A DNA stretch of 64,000 nt from the NCBI RefSeq assembly GCF_024346755.1, contig NZ_AP024861.1, forward strand, positions 2,356,001 through 2,420,000, read 5' to 3'. The stretch is from Vibrio aerogenes (lineage in GTDB: Bacteria > Pseudomonadota > Gammaproteobacteria > Enterobacterales > Vibrionaceae). Position numbers and translations under genes: made by a program. Shown here one piece after another: positions 9,282 through 17,595 of the stretch; positions within the stretch are counted from its first letter, which is position 1; each line of letters begins with the position of its first letter. Below the pieces are notes generated by a model. The model saw only the letters and a list, made by a program, of their open reading frames with translations, was not told where the DNA came from and did no database searches.

Positions 9282-9306
9282 CCGCGGTCTGACGACTGCT
9301 GAACAA

Positions 9307-9336
9307 GGCCCGGATCGCTGGCAGGCTTTCCGGGCC
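9307..9336 (+). terminator. Hairpin after the exported protein gene
   Basis: A perfect 8-bp GC-rich stem (GGCCCGGA / TCCGGGCC) is followed by ATTATCATTTTATT. It is a probable terminator with an interrupted T tract. Confidence 0.65.
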
Positions 9337-9387
9337 ATTATCATTTTATTACCACAAGCCTTGATGCTTTGATGATAAAATGGCGTC

Positions 9388-9406
9388 AATAATGATAATC
9401 AAAAAG
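9388..9406 (+). promoter_or_regulatory. Possible Fur box upstream of the MFS exporter
   Basis: The sequence matches 14 of 19 positions of the Fur consensus GATAATGATAATCATTATC, with positions 2-14 unbroken. It lies just before the ribosome binding site of the exporter gene. A partial match of this kind can arise by chance in AT-rich DNA, so this is tentative. Confidence 0.3.
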
Positions 9407-9416
9407 AGGAAACATA

Positions 9417-10652
9417 ATGCGTCAGAATCCTGCTTTGGCCTCACAGGCCGGCCGGAATAAAAATAAGCATACCGGCCTGACGATCACCCTGGGAGCCTTA
9501 ACCGCTTTCGGACCTTTTGCCACCGATATGTACCTGTCCAGTTTTCAGGCCATTGCGGACGATTTTCAGACCCAGATTGCACAGGTTCAGCTCAGTCTGT
9601 CCACTTTCTTTATTGGCATGGCCATTGGGCAGCTGATTTACGGGCCGCTGATCGACAAATTTGGCCGCAAGAAACCGCTGATTTTCGGTGTCCTGCTGTT
9701 TACACTCTGCTCCATTTTGGCTCTTGTCGCGCCGGATATACATCTGTTCAACGGTCTGCGGTTCTTTCAGGCGGTGGGCGGTTGCGCCGGGATGATCATC
9801 AGCCGGGCAATTATTAAAGATCTGTTTGATGAACAAAGTGCCGCGCAAGTATTGTCCGTGATGATGATCGTGCAGAGTCTGGGCCCCATTCTTGCGCCGA
9901 TACTGGGCGGTTATCTGTTCACGCTGTGCGGCTGGCAGTCCATCTTTATTTTTATGGCTGGCTTTGGCGTACTTTGCCTGTATCTGACACAAAGACAAGT
10001 GCCGGAGTCACTGCCTCCGGAGAAGAGAGTGAAGAATCAAACCAGCTTACTGAAAGCTTTTTCAACGCTGCTGATACAGCCTTCATTTATCTTCCCGACC
10101 CTGGCCGGAAGTTTCTCCATTGCGACCATGTTTATCTTTATCAGCAGCTCGCCTTTCGTCTTCATGAAACTTTTTCATGTTTCACAACAATGGTATGGCT
10201 GGCTGTTTGCGGTGAATGCGATTGGCATGGTGCTGGCCAGCCAGATCAATAACCGGCTACTGAAGCTCTACACGGTCCGCACGCTGATCAAATATGCCGC
10301 TCCGATCGGATTCATTGCCGGACTGGCACTGTTTGCTCTCAGAGGCACAGAGCATCTGGTTCTGCTGATGATTCCGCTGTTTATTTGTGTGTCTGTGGTG
10401 CCGGTGATGGGTGCAAACACCACCGCCATGGCAATGGAAAGCAGCGGTAAACAGGCTGGTCTTGCTTCATCACTGATTGGTTTTCTGCAGTTTGCACTTG
10501 CCGGTGGCGTCAGTGCGCTGGTGGGTTTACTGCACGATGGCACAACCGATCCGATGTGCGGCATGATTCTGGCTGTCACTGCACTTTGCTCGCTGTTAAC
10601 CTTCACGGAACTGAGCCGCTACCGGCGCCAGACTCAGGCACAACAAAACTGA
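9417..10652 (+). CDS. Bcr/CflA-type multidrug efflux MFS transporter
   Basis: A 411-residue inner membrane protein with twelve predicted helices. Diagnostic features are FGPFATDMYLSSFQAIADDF in and after helix 1, with the conserved TDMYLP/S-type motif, and the MFS loop 2-3 motif GPLIDKFGRKKPL. RAIIKDLFD after helix 4 is typical of the Bcr/CflA drug:H+ antiporter subfamily, which exports antibiotics, sulfonamides or small peptides. A good AAGAGGA site precedes the ATG. A possible Fur box upstream hints at iron-regulated expression, but the substrate cannot be told from sequence. Confidence 0.88.
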   Translation: MRQNPALASQAGRNKNKHTGLTITLGALTAFGPFATDMYLSSFQAIADDFQTQIAQVQLSLSTFFIGMAIGQLIYGPLIDKFGRKKPLIFGVLLFTLCSILALVAPDIHLFNGLRFFQAVGGCAGMIISRAIIKDLFDEQSAAQVLSVMMIVQSLGPILAPILGGYLFTLCGWQSIFIFMAGFGVLCLYLTQRQVPESLPPEKRVKNQTSLLKAFSTLLIQPSFIFPTLAGSFSIATMFIFISSSPFVFMKLFHVSQQWYGWLFAVNAIGMVLASQINNRLLKLYTVRTLIKYAAPIGFIAGLALFALRGTEHLVLLMIPLFICVSVVPVMGANTTAMAMESSGKQAGLASSLIGFLQFALAGGVSALVGLLHDGTTDPMCGMILAVTALCSLLTFTELSRYRRQTQAQQN

Positions 10653-10656
10653 TCAC

Positions 10657-10691
10657 AAAAAAAAGCTGATGCTGCTAAAAGCGCATCAGCT
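10657..10691 (-). terminator. Terminator-like hairpin between the MFS and decarboxylase genes
   Basis: A perfect 9-bp stem (AGCTGATGC / GCATCAGCT) at 10664-10691 is preceded by an A run, which is a T run on the minus strand. It can stop leftward transcription from the decarboxylase and may also act on the MFS transcript. Confidence 0.7.
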
Positions 10692-10775
10692 CAATGATGG
10701 ACAGTATCGACATGAAAGTACGACGGACAACGTGTCGTAAGCCATCTCAAATACAAAAACAACCTGGAATGAAAA

Positions 10776-10812
10776 CATCCCGGTTACCTGAAATGGGGCG
10801 GGTAACCGGATG
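10776..10812 (-). terminator. Second hairpin downstream of the decarboxylase
   Basis: A 12-bp inverted repeat with one bulged base (CATCC-CGGTTACC / GGTAACCGGATG) lies 58 bases after the decarboxylase stop. On the minus strand it is followed by TTTTC. It is probably the first of two terminators in series. Confidence 0.6.
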
Positions 10813-10870
10813 ATGAAAGAAAAATAAGAATCTCTCCTTATTTTTCAGCAACACCGGGGGAGGCGTTAAA

Positions 10871-11371
10871 TTACTTCAGATTTTCAGGGAAGTTCGCTGG
10901 TAACTCGCCTGGATGACAATTAATGACTTCTTCATTATTTTCACCACAATCACGTACAAACGTAATCGTTGCAAATTCATCAATCACTTCAGTCGGATAA
11001 GCCGGGCCTTCTGCACGGTAAGCTTCCATTTGAGGAATGTGATCATTCTGGAAACAAACAGTTTTCTTCGGATCATTAATCACCCAGCGAGGGAAGAAAA
11101 TTGTGCCGTGGAATACACGATCAGCCAGGTTAGCAATCAGGCTGACATCCGTCCCGGTTGGCTCTGTCCATGAAATTTTATACACGTCAGCGGCAACCTG
11201 AACCATAATCACATGCTGGTCTTTTACCCAACGACCGCCTACGATGCCACTGTGGATACGATAATCCATCGTTTCACCGTTTTTGACGTAAATTTCGTAG
11301 TTCCAGCCATTGTCGTAGGTATAAACTAAATGTTTGCCAACCAAACCAGATAAATCATTTTTATTAAACAC
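10871..11371 (-). CDS. padC: Phenolic acid decarboxylase
   Basis: A 166-residue cofactor-independent enzyme that decarboxylates p-coumarate, ferulate and caffeate to 4-vinylphenols. The family pattern is visible: GLVGKHLVYTYDNGWNYEIY at the start, HSGIVGGRWV, YKISWTEPTGTDV, HGTIFFPRWV and CFQNDHIPQM with the Tyr/Arg/Glu active-site strands. I chose the GTG at 11371 because AAGAGGAG lies 7 bases upstream; the upstream ATG at 11401 would put that site inside the coding region and add ten residues not typical of the family. The gene is divergent from a LysR regulator, the probable phenolic-acid sensor. The enzyme detoxifies plant-derived or algal phenolics. Confidence 0.92.
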   Translation of the reverse strand: MFNKNDLSGLVGKHLVYTYDNGWNYEIYVKNGETMDYRIHSGIVGGRWVKDQHVIMVQVAADVYKISWTEPTGTDVSLIANLADRVFHGTIFFPRWVINDPKKTVCFQNDHIPQMEAYRAEGPAYPTEVIDEFATITFVRDCGENNEEVINCHPGELPANFPENLK

Positions 11372-11419
11372 AATAAACTCCTCTTGATGTGACCTATGCA
11401 TCAGGTCTGTATAGCAAAC

Positions 11420-11431
11420 AGAATATATTCT
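11420..11431. promoter_or_regulatory. Candidate LysR operator between decarboxylase and regulator
   Basis: A perfect 12-bp palindrome (AGAATATATTCT) lies in the AT-rich divergent gap. A further AGAATA half occurs close to the regulator start. This suggests binding of the adjacent LysR protein. Confidence 0.45.
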
Positions 11432-11484
11432 ATAATTTTAAAGTAAAATCGGTTATTTAGAATAAAAAGATAAAAAAATTTTAT

Positions 11485-12378
11485 ATGTTAATGACAACAC
11501 TCGAACAATGGCAAATTCTGAAGTCCGTGGTCGAACTCGGAAGTATTGCCAGTGCCGCGGAGCGGCATCATAAAAGTCAGCCGGCAATCAGTTATCAGCT
11601 GTCGCAATTGCAGGAACGGCTGGGCATTAAACTCTTACAGCTGAAAGGACGCAAACTGGCACTGACCACCCACGGTGCCTTACTGCTCGATGAGGTCAGT
11701 GTGCTGCTGGAAAGCTGGCAGCGGATGGAACACAAAGCATCCGCACTGAAATCCGGCCCCCGCTCATTTATTACACTGGTCATCGACAGCCTGTTTCCGC
11801 GCCAGCAGCTTTTCAGTGCACTGAAACAATTCCATCAGATCTATCCTTATACGCAGGTGCATCTGCGGGAAGTGGTACGGGATGAAGGCATTGCACAGGC
11901 AGAGCAGGCATTCGGGGACCTGTATATGATTGGTCTGACCAATGAACAGGAAGCCACTACCCCCAAACAGTTTGTGATGGATATCCGGATTATGCTGGTC
12001 GCTCATAAGGATCACCCGGTTTTCGCCCAGGAAGAACAGCTCAGGCTGCTGCAACTCAACCGGTATCCGGTGGTTCAGATCGTTGATAAAGAAAACCAGC
12101 AAAAGCAGTTACATGAGAAGAGATATCAGGAATCGTGGTTTGTCACGACCATCGATTCCGCGGTAGAGGCCGTCATGAGCGGACTGAGCTGTGGCTGGCT
12201 GCCGGAAGACAGTATCCGGCAACTGCTCGCATCTGGTGAACTGAGGCCAATTCAGCAGAATGCCCCCTCAGAGCGAATCTCCTCTCTGTATCTGATCAAA
12301 GATCCGTCCTGTCGGTATGATACTTGTGTTCAGGCGCTTTCGGATGCACTGTTAGCCTCGGTGACTGCGGAAAACTGA
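11485..12378 (+). CDS. LysR-family regulator, probable activator of phenolic acid decarboxylase
   Basis: A 297-residue LTTR. The helix-turn-helix is at about residues 5-63 (SIASAAERHHKSQPAISYQL, then ERLGIKLLQLKGRKLALT); the effector domain starts near residue 95 (SFITLVIDSLF). It is divergent to padC, where Bacillus and Lactobacillus use an unrelated PadR repressor, so this would be a different control logic for the same enzyme. Two in-frame ATGs are six bases apart (11485 and 11491) with no strong ribosome binding site; either could be used. The C-terminus has a Cys-containing SCRYDTC segment. Its role at padC is inferred from gene order. Confidence 0.85.
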   Translation: MLMTTLEQWQILKSVVELGSIASAAERHHKSQPAISYQLSQLQERLGIKLLQLKGRKLALTTHGALLLDEVSVLLESWQRMEHKASALKSGPRSFITLVIDSLFPRQQLFSALKQFHQIYPYTQVHLREVVRDEGIAQAEQAFGDLYMIGLTNEQEATTPKQFVMDIRIMLVAHKDHPVFAQEEQLRLLQLNRYPVVQIVDKENQQKQLHEKRYQESWFVTTIDSAVEAVMSGLSCGWLPEDSIRQLLASGELRPIQQNAPSERISSLYLIKDPSCRYDTCVQALSDALLASVTAEN

Positions 12379-12390
12379 CGAGATGATAAA

Positions 12391-12454
12391 GACTATCGGG
12401 TGCCACAGCGTCTGTCCGGCCGGATATCAGGATTCAGTGGACACCCAAATAGTC
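12391..12454. terminator. Imperfect inverted repeat between convergent genes
   Basis: GACTATCGGGTG at the left and CACCCAAATAGTC at the right can pair over about eleven bases around a 39-base loop. It lies between the LysR gene and the last subunit of the dehydrogenase operon and may act as a two-way terminator, although no long T run is present. Confidence 0.4.
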
Positions 12455-12490
12455 TGATTGATGCATGGTTGCGTCTGAAGTGTTTCGTCT

Positions 12491-13090
12491 TTACTGATTC
12501 AGCGCGATTGAATTAAATTCCATCGCTGCATCTGCTATCGCTTCCCAGAGGTATTGTGCACTGGAAATATCCGCCAAAAGCAGAAATTGTTCCTGATCGC
12601 CCGATGCCAGCCGGACCACAACCGCATTCGTTCTGGCAACAGACGTCTGAGCGATTGCGCCTGCCGGAAATACTTTTTCAGACAAATCCACACCACACAC
12701 TTTGGCGAACATACGGTGAACAGACAGGCCGTTTATCAACATCATCATATGACTGTGCTGACAATACAGCCGGTATAACCCCTTGGTGTTCAGTACCAAC
12801 AATTCAAGATTTGCCAGAACCGAATGATTGGTATGGCTTAAATCAATCACCCAGAATTCTTTCTGACTTAAACGCAGAACGATCAAATCATCTGCTCTGG
12901 CAGCCTGATTGGGCTGAGAAGGAACCGGTAAGTTCTGCTCAGCCAGAAATGCACCGGCCTGCTCCCCCCGGATACCGACACGGGAATAAGTGGTGACATC
13001 CTGACAGTTGATCGCCCCATTCACAGGTGACGTTTCAGCAATCAGACTTTTGCGCAGTTCGGGCGCTGCACTCAGATTAAAATATTCCAT
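12491..13090 (-). CDS. mgdD: Sarcosine oxidase/N-methylglutamate dehydrogenase gamma-type subunit
   Basis: A 199-residue subunit of the SoxG type. It has the family pattern of a small GCV_T-like fold without catalytic residues (RVGIRGEQAGAFLAEQNLPV near 38-57, then a central strand-rich part and FPAGAIAQTSVARTNAVVVR near 138-158). In heterotetrameric sarcosine oxidase the gamma subunit packs against alpha and is structural. The start overlaps the alpha-subunit stop by one base, so translation is probably coupled. It ends the six-gene operon purU-folD-beta-delta-alpha-gamma. The N-methylglutamate dehydrogenase reading is inferred from the gmaS-mgs genes nearby; by sequence alone soxG is equally possible. 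Confidence 0.8.
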   Translation of the reverse strand: MEYFNLSAAPELRKSLIAETSPVNGAINCQDVTTYSRVGIRGEQAGAFLAEQNLPVPSQPNQAARADDLIVLRLSQKEFWVIDLSHTNHSVLANLELLVLNTKGLYRLYCQHSHMMMLINGLSVHRMFAKVCGVDLSEKVFPAGAIAQTSVARTNAVVVRLASGDQEQFLLLADISSAQYLWEAIADAAMEFNSIALNQ

Positions 13091-16008
13091 TATTTCACCT
13101 CCTGACGGCGATTGTCCGGGTCATAAAAAGGGAGTGACACGACTTCAGCGACGACCACTTCACCGCCATCAACACGAATGGGGATTTTTGACCCGATCTC
13201 TTGCTGCTCAACGCCAACGTAAGCCATGCCAATATGAGCACCAACCGTTGTCGAAAATTCTGAAGAGGTCACATTACCGGTAATGTCGCTCGTGGCATCC
13301 TGCGCATTTGCCAGCACCAGATGCCCTTCTGCTGGCTTGGTTTGTGTTGCATCAAGTCTGAAGCCCACTAACTTTCGGGTCTGTTTGCCGTTCATCACAA
13401 TATCGACGGAGCGGCAACCCACATAAAATGGTTTCTTGCGGCTCACCGCCCAGCCAAGTGAAAGTTCACCCGGATGTGACATGCCATCGGTATCCTGACT
13501 GACAATAATATGGCCTTTTTCCAGACGCAGCAGACGCTGGGTCTCCACGCCAAAAGGCTTGATATCAAACTCATGCCCGGCTTCCATCAGCACATCCCAC
13601 AACGCCTGTCCAAACAGAAAAGGCACATGGATTTCATAACCCAGCTCTCCGACGAAACCGACCCGCATCAGGCGCACCGGCATCCCTGCAATGGTTCCCT
13701 CCCGGTAGGCCAGATAGGGAAATTTATCCTGTGAAAAATCAACATCATGACAAACTTTTTCGACCACACGACGAGATAAAGGCCCGGCGACATTGACGGC
13801 GGCAAAAGCCGATGTCACATTGGCAATATCCACATCAAGACACCACTGTGCATTCCACTGCGTCATCGAGCGATAAACGCTTTCAACACCGCCCGTTGTT
13901 GCCGTCACATAAAAGTGGTTGTCACTGATGCGACAAGCAACACCATCATCAACAACCACGCCCTGTTCGTTCGTCAACACGGCATAGCGGGTTTTACCTA
14001 CGGGTTGTTTGAGAAAGCCGAATGTATACATCCGGTTCAGAAACTCTGCGGCATCCGGGCCACGGATTTCTAACCCGCCAAGCGTGCTCACATCAATGAT
14101 TCCGACCGCAGTACGCACATGGCTTGCCTCGGCCTGAATCAGTGCATCGCGATGGGCTTTATCCCCATAAAACGCCGGACGGCGCCACTGCCCTGCCGGG
14201 ATCATGTGCGCCCCCAGCGTCTGATGTCTCTGCTGCATCGGCGTCTGGCGATATGGCGTGAAAATACGTCCGGCAACATAGGCCAGTTTTTCCGGTACAA
14301 AGGGAGGTCTCGCTGTGGTTACACCTGTCTCAGACACGGTTCGATCGGTGGCATCAGCCACTAATCTTGCGGTCGGCAATGCCGAATGCCGGCCTTGTGA
14401 CGGCCCCATACCCACCGTAGAAAAACGTTTCACTAACTGAATATCCCGGTAGCCCATTTTCGTTGCATTGACGATATCTTTTATCTGAAGATCTTCATCA
14501 AAATCAACAAATTCTTTACCTTTGGGATGTTTGAAAACCGGCCAGCCGAAGTTCGTCTGTTTCGTGCAAACCACAGTTGCAGGGATGGTATCATCCATCT
14601 CCAGCGCATTGAGACAGCGGATGGCCGCCTGTTCACCATCTGCCAGAACGGCGTCGATCCCATGAATACCATTTACAGAACCGGCAATATGCAGATGAGC
14701 GGGCAGCCGGGTAATGGCAAAACGTGCCGACTCATCATCATAAGTGAGCTGAGCACCAGCCTGACAAAGCAATTGATAAACCGGCATGTAGCCCGCTGAC
14801 ATACAAAGCAGATCACATTCAACATTGAGGCCCGCTGCCGCCACCTTGCCTTTTCCGGTCATGTCATGGACCATAACGGATGCTAAACGCTTTTTATCAT
14901 GCGTTGCGTGCGCCTCATAAACGGTCGCATTTGCCCGCACCGGAATCTCATATTTCCCGGCGATTGCCCGCATCTTCGTGTCGGGGCCTTCCTGACGCAT
15001 ATCGACGATCATTGCGACAGTCACACCACTTTGTACCAGTTCAACAGCAGCAAAGTAAGCATCGTCATTGCCGGTGACCAGCACAGCACGCGACCCCGGT
15101 TTAATCGCATAAAGTTTCATCAGACGCATCGCTGCACTGGTCATGACCACGCCCGGAATATCATTGTTGTGGAACACGACGTGCTGTTCAAAACAGCCGG
15201 AGGCAACAATGCACTGTTTCGCCCGCACCTTGTACATACGGTGACCCTGTAAGACCGGCAAATAATTATCTGCAAACCAGCCATTACAGGTCGCATTGGT
15301 GTAAACCTCAATATGATCATGCGCAGTCACCTGGCTGACGAGCGTATCAATCAGTGAATCGGCTAACGTCCCCTGTTCATCAAAGCGGTGATAATTTAAT
15401 GCACCGCCCAACGTATTGTTTTCATCGATCAGGATCACTTTTGCACCGGCATCCGCCGCTTTCAGTGCCGCTTTTAATCCGGCTGGCCCGCCGCCGATCA
15501 CCGCAATATCACAAAACAGATAGGCTTTATCAAAATACTCAGGTTTAAAATTCAGATCAGCAACACCCAGGCCTGCCTTCTTGCGAATCAAGGGTTCCCA
15601 CTTATCCCAGATGCCTTGGGGCTTATAAAATGCACGATAATAAAAACCGACCGGCATAAAACGCGCACCGAGCTCCAGTTTTGCATCTTTATCTTTCTCC
15701 AGAGTCCCGTTGTAGTTTTGCCCCATAACGTTCAGGCCCTGACGAACCGGTGTTTTATCAGCCAAAGCATTCGGTTCATCCGGAAGCTGGACCAGCGTAT
15801 TGCCATCCTGCCCCGCCATGGTCAGCGGCCCTCTGGGCCGATGGTATTTGAATGATCGGGACATTAACCACTGATCATTGGCAATTAAGGCACTGGCAAC
15901 AGAGTCTCCGGCATAACCGTGATAGGTTTTCCCCTCGAATTCAAATTCAACCGGCTCGTCACGGTTGATCCATTTTCCTGATGGTGCAGGTAAACGTGGA
16001 TTGATCAT
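13090..16008 (-). CDS. mgdC: Sarcosine oxidase/N-methylglutamate dehydrogenase alpha-type subunit
   Basis: A 972-residue large subunit. An N-terminal ferredoxin-like part (about 1-100) is followed by a pyridine-nucleotide-disulfide-oxidoreductase domain with the dinucleotide-binding motif AVIGGGPAGLKAALKAADAG near 169 and DENNTLGG near 196. A second nucleotide site follows near 310. The C-terminal half (from about 600) is a GCV_T aminomethyltransferase-like domain that binds tetrahydrofolate and captures the methyl group as 5,10-methylene-THF; GYEIHVPF and the final beta barrel are visible. Length matches the family (about 965-1000). It starts at an ATGA overlap with the delta stop. In N-methylglutamate dehydrogenase of methylotrophs the same subunit occurs, so substrate must be decided by context. 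Confidence 0.88.
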   Translation of the reverse strand: MINPRLPAPSGKWINRDEPVEFEFEGKTYHGYAGDSVASALIANDQWLMSRSFKYHRPRGPLTMAGQDGNTLVQLPDEPNALADKTPVRQGLNVMGQNYNGTLEKDKDAKLELGARFMPVGFYYRAFYKPQGIWDKWEPLIRKKAGLGVADLNFKPEYFDKAYLFCDIAVIGGGPAGLKAALKAADAGAKVILIDENNTLGGALNYHRFDEQGTLADSLIDTLVSQVTAHDHIEVYTNATCNGWFADNYLPVLQGHRMYKVRAKQCIVASGCFEQHVVFHNNDIPGVVMTSAAMRLMKLYAIKPGSRAVLVTGNDDAYFAAVELVQSGVTVAMIVDMRQEGPDTKMRAIAGKYEIPVRANATVYEAHATHDKKRLASVMVHDMTGKGKVAAAGLNVECDLLCMSAGYMPVYQLLCQAGAQLTYDDESARFAITRLPAHLHIAGSVNGIHGIDAVLADGEQAAIRCLNALEMDDTIPATVVCTKQTNFGWPVFKHPKGKEFVDFDEDLQIKDIVNATKMGYRDIQLVKRFSTVGMGPSQGRHSALPTARLVADATDRTVSETGVTTARPPFVPEKLAYVAGRIFTPYRQTPMQQRHQTLGAHMIPAGQWRRPAFYGDKAHRDALIQAEASHVRTAVGIIDVSTLGGLEIRGPDAAEFLNRMYTFGFLKQPVGKTRYAVLTNEQGVVVDDGVACRISDNHFYVTATTGGVESVYRSMTQWNAQWCLDVDIANVTSAFAAVNVAGPLSRRVVEKVCHDVDFSQDKFPYLAYREGTIAGMPVRLMRVGFVGELGYEIHVPFLFGQALWDVLMEAGHEFDIKPFGVETQRLLRLEKGHIIVSQDTDGMSHPGELSLGWAVSRKKPFYVGCRSVDIVMNGKQTRKLVGFRLDATQTKPAEGHLVLANAQDATSDITGNVTSSEFSTTVGAHIGMAYVGVEQQEIGSKIPIRVDGGEVVVAEVVSLPFYDPDNRRQEVK

Positions 16009-16316
16009 GCGACATGCTCCTTGTCAGACATGGTTTCTTCATCAAACGTCACCCTTTGCTGATAAAGCTCTGAAGGGTCATACGTTTTGATAATTTCATC
16101 ACTTGCAGTATGGCGTTCGGCGATAAACCAGTAGCCCGATGCGGAGTGATACCACCACTCCTTTACAATCTGAATAGTGTTATCCGAATAGAAAACATAG
16201 TCCGCCCAGACTTTGTCGCTGCATGTTTTGGGATTCGGCATGGTCTTCACTTCTCCCCCGTAAACGAACTCACTGATATTTCTCGGGCCGTTCAAAGGAC
16301 ACGTCATTATTTTCAT
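16005..16316 (-). CDS. mgdB: Sarcosine oxidase/N-methylglutamate dehydrogenase delta-type subunit
   Basis: A 103-residue small subunit. Canonical SoxD binds zinc with a CPxCG-type N-terminal pair plus a later His and Cys. Here the first motif reads MTCPLNGPRNISEFVYGGE: the second Cys is replaced by Asn, so the classical zinc site cannot form in the usual way. The rest (WADYVFYSDN, EWWYHSASGYWFIAERHT) follows the family. From memory, this CPLNG form occurs in delta subunits encoded next to gmaS/mgs genes, which would favour N-methylglutamate dehydrogenase; that needs an alignment. A clear AGGAG site precedes the ATG. Confidence 0.82.
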   Translation of the reverse strand: MKIMTCPLNGPRNISEFVYGGEVKTMPNPKTCSDKVWADYVFYSDNTIQIVKEWWYHSASGYWFIAERHTASDEIIKTYDPSELYQQRVTFDEETMSDKEHVA

Positions 16317-16343
16317 TTGAATACTCCTCAGAGGCTGTCAGTC

Positions 16344-17591
16344 TTAGTGGCTCGCGGCTGTCGCGCCCATTTCATTGACCTGACGGAATTCGTCAAACCG
16401 GTCCATCGAGAACGGTGCAATCAGTTCGGGGACTTTCCCGCCTCCGGCAACCAGTTCAGCCATTGTTTTTCCGCATATCGGCGTCGACTTAAATCCCCAG
16501 GTGCCCCAACCGGCATCCAGATAATAGTTTTCAACCGGGCTCAGCCCCATAATCGGGCTGTAATCGGAAGTCATATCAGTAATGCCCGCCCACTGACGCA
16601 TCAATTTCAGATTCGCCATAAACGGGAACATCTCAATCGCATGTGCCAGCAAACTTTCTTTTAAGTCCATCGTTGACCGGGTGTTATACAGCGGATACGG
16701 ATCCGAACCGCCCCCAATCACCATTTCGCCGCGCCCTGTTTGCTGGACATAACAGTGCAACGCCGATGAGCTGACTAAAGGATCAAGAAATGGCTTCACC
16801 GGCTGCGTCACCATTGCCTGTAACGGATAGGTTGTGATGGGCATTCTGATACCTGCCATCGCCGCAACAATCGAGCTGTGTCCGGCAACCGCCTGAACAA
16901 CACAGCCACACGATACATTGCCGCGATTGGTTTTTACGCCGGTAACTTTGCCGTTTTGCACGATAACATCGGTCACTTCCGTCAACTGGTGTAGTTCGAC
17001 ACCGCGCTGAGTGGCACCTTTGGCATAACCCCAGGCCACCGCGTCATGACGGGCCGTGGCACCGTCGATATGCCAGAGTCCCGCCAGCACCGGCATATCA
17101 GCCGGGTTCATGTTCAGGGTTGGCACAAGCTCTTTGATCTGCTGCGGGTCAATCAGTTCTGTGCGTCCGCCAAAGTGTTTATTCACTTCAGCTCTTTGCC
17201 GGAAAGAGCGAATCGTGGCGTCCGTATGTGCTAATGTGAGCTGGCCACGCGATGAATACATAATGTTGAAATCAAATTCATTCGAGAGTTCTTTAAACAA
17301 ATTGACCGATTCGATATAAAACTTTACCCCATCGGATGTGAGATAATTGGAGCGGATAACGGCCGTATTCCGGGCCGTATTTCCCCCGCCCAGATACCCT
17401 TTTTCCAGAATGGCGACATTCGTAATACCATGATATTTCGCCAGATAATAAGCCGTCGCGACCCCATGACCACCCCCACCGATAATCACCACATCGTAGT
17501 GTTCTTTTAATTTTGAGGGTGCGGGCAGATCTGCATAATCTTCAAACGGGAAATCTGATTTCAAACCGTATTTTAATAGTGAAAATGGCAT
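16344..17591 (-). CDS. mgdA: Sarcosine oxidase/N-methylglutamate dehydrogenase beta-type subunit
   Basis: A 415-residue FAD-dependent amine oxidase subunit that carries the substrate oxidation site. The Rossmann motif DVVIIGGGGHGVATAYYLAK (about residue 34) and ILEKGYLGGGNTARN bind FAD. ATARHDAVAWGYA (about 180-192) contains the His that in sarcosine oxidase beta carries covalent FMN. I chose the ATG at 17591 because AGGAG lies 7 bases upstream; the ATG at 17606 overlaps the folD stop and would include that site in the coding region. It sits between folD and the delta subunit in one operon, which ties the oxidation to tetrahydrofolate. Confidence 0.88.
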   Translation of the reverse strand: MPFSLLKYGLKSDFPFEDYADLPAPSKLKEHYDVVIIGGGGHGVATAYYLAKYHGITNVAILEKGYLGGGNTARNTAVIRSNYLTSDGVKFYIESVNLFKELSNEFDFNIMYSSRGQLTLAHTDATIRSFRQRAEVNKHFGGRTELIDPQQIKELVPTLNMNPADMPVLAGLWHIDGATARHDAVAWGYAKGATQRGVELHQLTEVTDVIVQNGKVTGVKTNRGNVSCGCVVQAVAGHSSIVAAMAGIRMPITTYPLQAMVTQPVKPFLDPLVSSSALHCYVQQTGRGEMVIGGGSDPYPLYNTRSTMDLKESLLAHAIEMFPFMANLKLMRQWAGITDMTSDYSPIMGLSPVENYYLDAGWGTWGFKSTPICGKTMAELVAGGGKVPELIAPFSMDRFDEFRQVNEMGATAASH

Positions 17592-17595
17592 CGCA

